Shown piece by piece: positions 5,716 through 11,629 of a stretch of DNA of 11,629 nt. The translations under genes and the position numbers were made by a program. Numbering within the stretch: the stretch's first letter is position 1; every line of letters begins with the position of its first letter. A model generated the notes under the pieces. It did not search any database. It was not told the DNA's origin and worked only from the letters and a program-made list of their open reading frames with translations. This DNA comes from Candidatus Binatota bacterium (lineage in GTDB: Bacteria; Desulfobacterota; Binatia; Bin18), in contig WTHE01000650.1 of assembly GCA_011523315.1 (NCBI GenBank), forward strand, positions 17,766-29,394, in the 5' to 3' direction.

Positions 5716-7752
5716 CTACGCGTCTGAATCAAGCGTAATGCGCAACTCTCCGTACTCCCCGACCCGCAGGCTATCGCCGGGGTGGATCAGGCTGGTTGAG
5801 GTCGGCTCTTCGACAATGGCCGGGCCGGCCAGCTCGGCCCCAGCGCCCAGCCGCAGCCGGTCGTACACCGCATAGTCGAGCGGGCGGCCGAGGGTGGGCT
5901 GATAAACGGTACGATGGCCTTTGTGAGCGGCTTCAAGGGGGCCGGTATGAGCCGCAACAGTCGGCAGGCTTGGACGCGGCAACAGGCCGACCGCCCGCAG
6001 ACGCAGGGTCACCAACTCGACCGGATCGTCCATGCGGTGGCCGTACTGCTCGGCGTGAGCCCGGTTGAAGGCGTCGGCCAGGGCAGACAGGTCTGCCGCG
6101 CTGAGGTCGTGCTCGGGCAGGGGCAGATTGACCGTGTGCTCCTGACCCTGGTAGCGGAGTTCGGCCGAGCGCACCACGCGCCGCTCCTGCGGCTCAAACC
6201 CGTCGGCCTGCAGGGCGGCCTGGCCGCGCCGGACGAGGTCGGCGTACAAGCGGTTGACGCTTGCCACATCGACCTCGGCCAGCTCCGTGACATAGGTTTG
6301 GGAGAAGTCGTGGACGACGTCAACCATGAGCATGCCTAGGGCCGAGAAATTGGCCGGTCCGGGCGGAATAATCGCCATAGGAATGCCCAGCTCCCGAGCA
6401 ACGCTGGTTGCCACCAAGCCGCCCCCGCCGCCAAACGCCAGCAGGGCAAAGTCCTTGGGGTGAAAGCCCTGTTCAATCGAAATCTCGCGGATGGCGCCGC
6501 TGATTTTTGCCTCGCTGATGCGCACGATGCCGGCCGCGACCTGAGAGACCGGCATGCCCAAACGGTCGGCCAACGCGGACCGCACGGCCTGTTGGGCCTG
6601 GTCCGCGTCGAGCGGAATGGCGCCGCCCAGAAAGTTGTTGGGATCGAGATAGCCGACCAGCAGGGCGGCGTCGGTGAAGGTCGGCGCCTGGCCGCCCTTG
6701 GCGTAGCAGGCCGGACCGGGCAGGGCGCCGGCGCTGTGCGGGCCGACCTGCAGGTGGCCGCCCTCGTCAATCCAGCCGATGCTGCCCCCGCCGGCGCCAA
6801 TCGTCTTGATATCCAGGATCGGGAGGGAGATGGGCAGACCCTCGAACTCGGCTTCGGTGTTGACCCGTGTTCGGCTGTTGACGATCAGCGAGGCGTCGAG
6901 ACTCGTCCCGCCCATATCCAGGCTGATCAGGTTGGGCTGGCCGATCAGCTCGCTGAGCGCGCTGGCGCCGATCACCCCCCCGGCCGGACCGGACAGGACG
7001 AGGTGGACCGGCTGGTGTTGGGCGGCGCTGACCGTCATGGCTCCGCCGCCGGAGCGGGTGAGCAGGAAGTGGCCGCCAAAGCCCTGATCCTTGAGGGATT
7101 GGTCGAGCTGTTCGAGATAGCCCCGTACCAGCGGTTTGATGGCCGCGTCTATGACGGTCGTGCTGGTCCGTTCATACTCCCGGTATTCGCGGCTGAGCTG
7201 GTGGGACAGCGTGACCGGAATGTCCGGGCAGTGCTGAGCTAAAACCTCGGCCATGGCCAGTTCGTGAGCCGGGTTGGCATAGCTGTGCAGAAAACACACC
7301 GCTACGGCCTCGACGGCCTGCTTCCGCAAGCGCTGGGCGACCGCAGCCGCAGCTTCGTAGTCAAACGGTGTCAGGACGTTGCCCTGAAAATCCAGGCGCT
7401 CCAGGACCTCAAAGACCAGCGAACGGGGAACCAGGGACGCGGGTTTGTGATAGGTCAGGTCGTACATCACGTCCCGGGCGGTGCGACCCAGCTCATACGT
7501 GTCCCGAAACCCCCGGGTGGTGATAATCGCCACTCGGGCGCCGCTGCGGGTCAGCAGGGCGTTCAAGCCCAGGGTCGTGCCGTGGACAAAATAGTCAATC
7601 GCCTCCAGTGCGGCCTGAGCCTTGGCAAATCCCCGCAGTACGCCGTCGGTCGGGGTGTGAGGGGTGGTTTCGACTTTCTCCAGGCGTAAGCGGTGTTCGT
7701 CGAGCACGATCACGTCGGTGAAGGTCCCACCAACATCAACGGCAATGCGCAT
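5716..7752 (-). CDS. hyuA: Hydantoinase A / oxoprolinase family protein, full-length (HyuA), 678 aa
   Basis: ATP-binding subunit with the ASKHA (actin/hexokinase-like) fold, which activates the substrate carbonyl for HyuB. Visible are the phosphate-1 motif VDVGGTFTDV (5-14), HGTTLGLNALLTRSG (57-71), LSGPAGGVIGA (253-263), the phosphate-2 motif SLDMGGTSLD (277-286), TIGAGGGSIGW (317-327), the segment GALPGPACYAKGG (342-354), TDAALLVGYLDPNNFLGG (360-377), LAFGGGGGLVATSVARELG (438-456), IPPGPANFSALGML (462-475), and the C-terminal domain with FNRAHAEQYGHRM (562-574) and GAELAGPAIVEEPTST (638-653). All three usual parts are present (N-terminal, ATPase and C-terminal). The ORF is open back to 7917, but I start at ATG 7752: it is preceded by AAGGAG (7763-7758) 5 nt upstream and begins with the family's MRIAVDVGGTFTD, while the longer N-terminus overlaps the previous gene and resembles nothing. 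It lies 10 bp after the short HyuA gene and 15 bp before hyuB. Confidence 0.94.
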   Translation of the reverse strand: MRIAVDVGGTFTDVIVLDEHRLRLEKVETTPHTPTDGVLRGFAKAQAALEAIDYFVHGTTLGLNALLTRSGARVAIITTRGFRDTYELGRTARDVMYDLTYHKPASLVPRSLVFEVLERLDFQGNVLTPFDYEAAAAVAQRLRKQAVEAVAVCFLHSYANPAHELAMAEVLAQHCPDIPVTLSHQLSREYREYERTSTTVIDAAIKPLVRGYLEQLDQSLKDQGFGGHFLLTRSGGGAMTVSAAQHQPVHLVLSGPAGGVIGASALSELIGQPNLISLDMGGTSLDASLIVNSRTRVNTEAEFEGLPISLPILDIKTIGAGGGSIGWIDEGGHLQVGPHSAGALPGPACYAKGGQAPTFTDAALLVGYLDPNNFLGGAIPLDADQAQQAVRSALADRLGMPVSQVAAGIVRISEAKISGAIREISIEQGFHPKDFALLAFGGGGGLVATSVARELGIPMAIIPPGPANFSALGMLMVDVVHDFSQTYVTELAEVDVASVNRLYADLVRRGQAALQADGFEPQERRVVRSAELRYQGQEHTVNLPLPEHDLSAADLSALADAFNRAHAEQYGHRMDDPVELVTLRLRAVGLLPRPSLPTVAAHTGPLEAAHKGHRTVYQPTLGRPLDYAVYDRLRLGAGAELAGPAIVEEPTSTSLIHPGDSLRVGEYGELRITLDSDA

Positions 7753-7762
7753 ACCTGCTCCT

Positions 7763-9349
7763 TCAGGCCAGCTGGCCGACCGCTTTGACTTTGAGACGCA
7801 CGGCGTTGCCCGGCAGATAGGCCAGCGGGATTTCCTCTCGGTCGATAATCTCGATACTGTCGGGCTTTGCTCCAGCCGCAACGGCTCGCTCGGACGCCCC
7901 TTGGCTGGCCCGCTCAAGCGCCTCGGCCCGGCTCAGCCCGTCAAGCGAAAAGACCTGATCGACCGTCCCGCTGACCTGGGCGATGGCGACGCCGATGGCG
8001 TTGGCGACCTCGGCGTGGGGCGGACGAATAATCCGGCTGGCCCCTTGCAACCGGTCGGGCAGCAGCAGACTGCCCCCGCCGACCGCCACAACCGGGACCG
8101 GTGCGGCCGACAGCTTCACCCGGTCAAGCGTGTCTTCCAGGCGCTGAGCGATATGGGCCAGCCCCGCTTCGACAACCGACGTGGGCAGGGAATCGAGCAG
8201 GCCGGGGTCGCCCAGCCGGGCCCGACCGGCCGCAACCGCCAGGTCGGTGGCGGTCAGCTGCCCGCCGCCAAAGGCTCGGGCGTCCTGGGTGAGTCGATAG
8301 CCGACGCTGTCTGGACCGACCCGGCAGCCGTCGTCGCTATACACCCGGCTGCCTCCGCCCAGACCGATTGATACCAGATCCGGCATCCGAAAATTGGTCC
8401 GCACGCCGCCGATCTCAACCGCCAGCGCCGACTCGCGCGGAAAGCCTCTGTGGAGCATGCCGATATCGGTCGTGGTGCCGCCAATATCAATGACCAGCGC
8501 CTCATCGAGCCGGCTCAGCGCGGCTGCTCCTCGGATACTGTTGGCCGGCCCGGACGCGACGGTGAAGATGGGATGCTGCAGGGCGTAGTCGAGCGACATC
8601 AAACTGCCGTCGTTCTGGCCCAGGAACAGGCGGGCCGAAATGCCGCAGTCCTGGACGGCCCGGGCAAAGCCGTCTATGGCGGTCCGGGCCACGCCGATCA
8701 GCGCGGCGTTAAGCACGGTGGCGTTCTCGCGCTCCAGCAGGCTGAGGCTGCCGATCTGGCTCGACAGGCTGACCGCTACGTCCTCGCCCAGAACTTCGTG
8801 GACGATGTCTCGGGCCGTATGTTCATGAGCCGGGTTGACCGGTGCGAACACGCCGCTGATGGCAACCGCAGCGACCGCGTCGCGCATGTCTCGGAGGACG
8901 GCCCGCAGCTCCCCGGCGTCCAGCCCGACCAGCGGCTCGCCGTCATACTCGTGGCCGCCACGGACAATGGCCCGCGACGCACACACCGCCTGGCGCAGCT
9001 CGGTCGGCCAGGTCAGCAGCGGCTCGATGGCCAGGGTAGCCGGCGCTCCGAGACGAATGACGCCGACCCGATCAAGGCCCCGACGGGTGACAATCGCGTT
9101 GGTGCAGTGCGTGGTGCCCAGCATGGCATAGCCGATAGCGCCGGGCGCCAGTCCTGAGTCCGACAGCACGCTGCGGATAACGTGCCCGACACCGGTCGTG
9201 ACGTCGGCCGTAGTGGGAGACTTGGCGCTGGCCAACACCTGGCCGGCCGGGTCGACAATGACCGCATCGGTGTTGGTCCCGCCGACATCGACGCCGAGGC
9301 GCAACTCGGCAGCCGGGGGGTCATCAGGTCGAGGCGTGGAGCGGGACAT
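7763..9349 (-). CDS. Short hydantoinase/oxoprolinase-family (HyuA-like) protein, 528 aa
   Basis: A second, shorter HyuA-like protein with both phosphate motifs of the ASKHA fold: RLGVDVGGTNTDAVIVD (17-33) and LVIDIGGTTTDIGML (285-299). It also has LGTTHCTNAIVTRRGL (77-92), TVASGPANSIRGAA (263-276), SIGLGGGSRV (327-336) and VVAVGGGSLLLPDRLQG (420-436). It lacks the C-terminal domain seen at about 480-678 of the full-length HyuA encoded next door, so it is a distinct subfamily and not a truncated copy. Members of this subfamily usually sit next to a DUF917 gene, as here. The exact reaction is unknown to me; ATP-dependent activation of a ring amide or of a DUF917 substrate is possible. I use ATG 9349, which overlaps the end of the DUF917 gene by 26 bp and suggests coupled translation. 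An upstream in-frame ATG at 9418 would lengthen the overlap and add 23 unrelated residues. No strong Shine-Dalgarno is seen. Confidence 0.88.
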   Translation of the reverse strand: MSRSTPRPDDPPAAELRLGVDVGGTNTDAVIVDPAGQVLASAKSPTTADVTTGVGHVIRSVLSDSGLAPGAIGYAMLGTTHCTNAIVTRRGLDRVGVIRLGAPATLAIEPLLTWPTELRQAVCASRAIVRGGHEYDGEPLVGLDAGELRAVLRDMRDAVAAVAISGVFAPVNPAHEHTARDIVHEVLGEDVAVSLSSQIGSLSLLERENATVLNAALIGVARTAIDGFARAVQDCGISARLFLGQNDGSLMSLDYALQHPIFTVASGPANSIRGAAALSRLDEALVIDIGGTTTDIGMLHRGFPRESALAVEIGGVRTNFRMPDLVSIGLGGGSRVYSDDGCRVGPDSVGYRLTQDARAFGGGQLTATDLAVAAGRARLGDPGLLDSLPTSVVEAGLAHIAQRLEDTLDRVKLSAAPVPVVAVGGGSLLLPDRLQGASRIIRPPHAEVANAIGVAIAQVSGTVDQVFSLDGLSRAEALERASQGASERAVAAGAKPDSIEIIDREEIPLAYLPGNAVRLKVKAVGQLA

Positions 9350-10394
9350 AATCGATCTCGTATCCAAACGCACGCGGGCCGACCAGCGCCAGCCCGGCCG
9401 GTGTTTGCCACTGCGCATGGCTCGGAAAGCCCAGGACCGCGACCCGCAGGCCGTACTGCAAGCCTTCGGTCGTCACCGGCCGGCCGCTCTGTTCGTCGAC
9501 GACGGTGATCAGATCGGGAACCGTGGCCTGGGGCTGGTCCTCACGCCAGAAGAGCAGGTTTTCGTTCTGAAAGGCCAGCCGGAAGCTCACTCCGGCATCT
9601 GGGCCGGTGCCTCGGATGTCGAGTTCACCCCGGGCGAAACCCTGCTGGGTCTGGCGTCGCACATCGGTGATCTTGCCCTGGCCCAGCCGCCGACCCCTGA
9701 GCAGCTCAAGCAGCGCCTCAATCGGCTCGTGGGCGGCGGTGGCGTGCAGGGTCTGGCCGATTCGTCGGGCGAGCGACAGCGTCCCGCGCAGCAGGGCCTT
9801 TTTCGCCACCCGAGCCTGCATGGGGTAGAGCGCTACCGCGGTCGAACAGCCCAGGCTGACCGTCGCCGTCCGGGCCAGGCGCTCGGTCCAGAAATTGTCC
9901 ACCGTCTCCAGCAGTACCCGGTTGCCCTTCTCATCCCCAATCGCCATCGGGGTGGCCGATACGCCGTGCAGGCTGGGGGTCACCATCTGGATTTCCGGAA
10001 ACGCCCGGCCCATGCCGTCAGCGTCGATAATGGGAATGCCTAAGTGGGCCGCGACCAGCATCGGAATCATCGAATTGACTCCCCCGGCTTCAATCGACAG
10101 GGTGGCAAAAGCCCGGCTGTGGAGGTGGTGTTCGACCATCCGAAAGGCGTCCAAGACCTCGGTACCGCTCGGAATCTTTTCGACCAGGACGGTTGGGGCG
10201 CCCATCATGGCGGTGGGGATAAGCCACGCCTCGTCCGCGACTTCGTCGAGCGAGACCAGCTGGATTGGGCCGTGGCGGCGCACCGCCTGCTGGGCCATCA
10301 GCTTGCCCAGGGTCGGGTCGCCGCCGCCCCCAGTGCCCAGGACAGTGGCGCCCAGCGCAATATGGTCCAGGTCTTCGAGGTCAAGCAGGGTCAT
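9324..10394 (-). CDS. DUF917 family protein (S-methyl-thiohydantoin desulfurase-like), 356 aa
   Basis: Recognised as DUF917 by the N-terminal ALGATVLGTGGGGDP (13-27) with the family's Gly-rich turn, the segment WLIPTAMMGAPTVLVEKIP (57-75), IEAGGVNSMIPML (101-113), PIIDADGMGRAFPEIQM (121-137), and the C-terminal part QNENLLFWREDQPQATVPDLI (276-296 region) with GLRVAVLGFPSH (315-326). The length is typical. The family is named in recent databases (from memory) after an S-methyl-thiohydantoin desulfurase, an enzyme acting on a five-membered hydantoin-like ring in ergothioneine breakdown. Most members are uncharacterised. Its ATG overlaps the stop codon of the preceding FAD-enzyme gene in an ATGA arrangement (10391-10394), and its 3' end overlaps the short HyuA gene by 26 bp, so it is firmly inside the operon. 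There is no signal peptide or membrane segment, so it is cytoplasmic. Family is confident; substrate is not. Confidence 0.9.
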   Translation of the reverse strand: MTLLDLEDLDHIALGATVLGTGGGGDPTLGKLMAQQAVRRHGPIQLVSLDEVADEAWLIPTAMMGAPTVLVEKIPSGTEVLDAFRMVEHHLHSRAFATLSIEAGGVNSMIPMLVAAHLGIPIIDADGMGRAFPEIQMVTPSLHGVSATPMAIGDEKGNRVLLETVDNFWTERLARTATVSLGCSTAVALYPMQARVAKKALLRGTLSLARRIGQTLHATAAHEPIEALLELLRGRRLGQGKITDVRRQTQQGFARGELDIRGTGPDAGVSFRLAFQNENLLFWREDQPQATVPDLITVVDEQSGRPVTTEGLQYGLRVAVLGFPSHAQWQTPAGLALVGPRAFGYEIDYVPLHAST

Positions 10395-11530
10395 AGCTTG
10401 GCATCCGAGAAAAACCGCTGACAGCTCAGAAATCCGGTTGCCAGCGGAGTCTGACCGTCGAGGGTCAGCTGACTGAGGATTTCGCCCAGCACGCTGGCGA
10501 ACTTAAAGCCGTGGCCCGACAGTCCGGCCACAAAAGCGACCTGGGGGTGCTCGGGGTGGCGATCCACAACAAAGTGTTCGTCCGGACTCATGGTGTACAT
10601 GCACGCCACGTGGTGCTGGCGTCGCCGGCTGACCCCCGGCAGATAGCTGGCCAGAAAGCGCTCGACCTGCTCCTGGTCGTGGGCGTAGACGCTCCGGTCA
10701 AGGCCGAGCGGGTCGCTGACGGACTGTCCGCCCGAGTGCTCGGCCACCTTGAGGCCAAACCCGTCGGTCGGCGGGAAGCCGTAAAAATACCCCTCAGGCG
10801 TCTCGTAGAAGTAGCACGGACAACCGGACTGGCCGTACACGGGATCGTCGATGTCGTACCAAAACAGCGACTTGCGCCGGATAGTAAAGGGAATGCCCAG
10901 CTCACCCAGCAGTTGGCCGGCCCACGCCCCGGCGGTGATGATGAGACGCTCGGCGGCGTACTCGGCCCGGTCGGTGGTCACCACCACACCCCGACCGTCA
11001 GCCCGCCAGGCACGCACGACTTCGTTGCTGCGCAGCTGGGCGCCAGCCTGTTGGGCGTGGTCGATATGGGCCACGACACACGCCTCAACGCGCAGATAAC
11101 CGGCTTGCTGCTCGAACACGGCGGTCATGCTCGGCGGGATACGAAAGCCGGGGAAGCGCTGTTCGGCTTCGGCCGCGCTCAGCTCATCAACCGTCAGACC
11201 GTGGGCGCGGGCGCTGGCCCGCACGCCGGGTACCATGAACCCGTCGGCCGGCCCTACCTCAAGCAGGCCCGTCTCGGTATACAGCTGCTGGGCACAGCGT
11301 TCGGACAGGTCGGCCCATAAGGTGTAGGCCCGCCGCAGGAGCGGGACGTAGTCCGGGTGCTCCATATAGGCCAGCCGAATGAGGCGCGTGTTGCCGTGTG
11401 AGCTGCCCCGGTCGTGGCCGGGTGGAAAACGGTCGATGCCCAGGGCTCGCACGCCGCGCTGGGCCAGATGAAACAGCGCCGCGCTGCCCACCCCGCCGGT
11501 GCCGATCACAATGCAGTCGTAGTGCTCCAT
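10391..11530 (-). CDS. FAD-dependent monomeric sarcosine oxidase / N-methyl-tryptophan oxidase family enzyme, 379 aa
   Basis: Flavoprotein amine oxidase of the MSOX/SolA type, which oxidises secondary N-methyl amines (or cyclic imino acids) with O2, giving the demethylated amine, formaldehyde and H2O2. The N-terminal Rossmann motif is VIGTGGVGS (8-16), with D33 as the ribose-binding acid. Catalytic positions known from Bacillus sarcosine oxidase can be matched by eye: H45 and R49 in GSSHGNTRLIR, Y250 in YFYGFP, K261 and H265 in GLKVAEH, C310 in ACMYTMSPDEHF (the covalent flavin attachment cysteine) and K343 (the oxygen-activating lysine) in SGHGFKF. Length and end-to-end similarity fit the family (about 370-390 aa). 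The residues do not separate sarcosine, N-methyl-tryptophan or pipecolate as substrate. It is the first gene of the five-gene operon, and its stop overlaps the DUF917 start. Upstream there is only a weak purine stretch as ribosome binding site. Confidence 0.92.
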   Translation of the reverse strand: MEHYDCIVIGTGGVGSAALFHLAQRGVRALGIDRFPPGHDRGSSHGNTRLIRLAYMEHPDYVPLLRRAYTLWADLSERCAQQLYTETGLLEVGPADGFMVPGVRASARAHGLTVDELSAAEAEQRFPGFRIPPSMTAVFEQQAGYLRVEACVVAHIDHAQQAGAQLRSNEVVRAWRADGRGVVVTTDRAEYAAERLIITAGAWAGQLLGELGIPFTIRRKSLFWYDIDDPVYGQSGCPCYFYETPEGYFYGFPPTDGFGLKVAEHSGGQSVSDPLGLDRSVYAHDQEQVERFLASYLPGVSRRRQHHVACMYTMSPDEHFVVDRHPEHPQVAFVAGLSGHGFKFASVLGEILSQLTLDGQTPLATGFLSCQRFFSDAKL

Positions 11531-11578
11531 CGTCGTCTCTTTCGTGGTGCTGGTCGCTCAGGCGCAGAAGGCTGCGTC

Positions 11579-11607
11579 AGCATAGCGAAAGCCGCCCAAG
11601 AACACAA
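11579..11607 (-). promoter_or_regulatory. Weak promoter candidate for the hydantoinase operon
   Basis: On the minus strand TTGTGT (11607-11602) and TATGCT (11584-11579) are spaced by exactly 17 nt, about 48 nt before the first start codon. The hexamers match the sigma-70 consensus only partly. A small hairpin follows in the leader (GGCGCAG 11561-11567 with CTGCGTC 11572-11578, including one G-T pair). The window ends at 11629, so a better promoter or a regulator gene could lie just outside. No operator is recognisable in 11531-11629. Confidence 0.25.
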
Positions 11608-11629
11608 AGGATGCGACCGAGGGCTGAGC

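Noticed and set aside
6460..7242. 260-residue plus-strand open frame opposite hyuA, and the similar frames opposite the other operon genes
   Set aside because: Arg/Gly/Pro/Gln-rich composition typical of antisense frames, no recognisable domain, and the opposite strand encodes conserved proteins.
7753..7917. 55-residue N-terminal extension of the full-length HyuA
   Set aside because: It lies entirely over the end of the upstream gene, has no ribosome binding site, and resembles no part of the family. ATG 7752 has AAGGAG at good spacing and starts with the conserved motif.

Overview
The window is G+C-rich bacterial chromosomal DNA with tightly packed genes and long opposite-strand shadow ORFs. 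It carries an adenosylcobalamin-dependent (class II) ribonucleotide reductase under apparent NrdR control, a DUF721/DciA-type helicase-loader relative, and a hydantoinase/oxoprolinase catabolic operon. Taxonomy cannot be fixed from this. A free-living, probably Gram-negative, high-GC bacterium fits (an uncultured Desulfobacterota-, Myxococcota- or Tectomicrobia-like lineage would be plausible), but this is a guess. I see no tRNA, rRNA, CRISPR array, insertion sequence, phage gene or attachment site.

Layout. Positions 40-309 (-): a small YgiT-type zinc-finger protein. Positions 500-3331 (-): nrdJ, complete. Positions 3332-3465: a divergent, locally AT-rich intergenic region with a near-consensus promoter for nrdJ. 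A good NrdR box lies exactly in the promoter spacer, and a weaker second box starts 31 bp from the first. Position 3466-3954 (+): a DUF721/DciA-like protein, divergent from nrdJ. Positions 3955-3984: a 30-bp convergent gap with one small hairpin. Positions 3985-11530 (-): five genes read leftwards as one compact operon. In order of transcription they are a monomeric-sarcosine-oxidase-type FAD enzyme, a DUF917 protein, a short HyuA-like ATPase-fold protein, a full-length HyuA and HyuB. Their junctions are a 4-bp overlap, a 26-bp overlap, a 10-bp gap and a 15-bp gap. Positions 11531-11629 hold the operon leader with a weak promoter candidate at the window edge.

How the genes work together. The left part is housekeeping: dNTP supply, with a replication helicase-loading factor transcribed divergently from the same regulatory region. 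The right part looks catabolic. HyuA and HyuB families carry out ATP-dependent ring opening (N-methylhydantoin, 5-oxoproline, caprolactam) or carboxylation (acetone, acetophenone). DUF917 proteins recur next to short HyuA-like proteins and include an S-methyl-thiohydantoin desulfurase. The FAD enzyme retains every catalytic residue I can match to sarcosine oxidase, including the flavin-linking cysteine. My inference is a route that opens a hydantoin-like or lactam ring and then oxidatively demethylates the resulting secondary amine, comparable to the N-methylhydantoin to sarcosine to glycine branch of creatinine breakdown. The amidase that branch needs between ring opening and demethylation is not in the window, and the true substrate is unknown.
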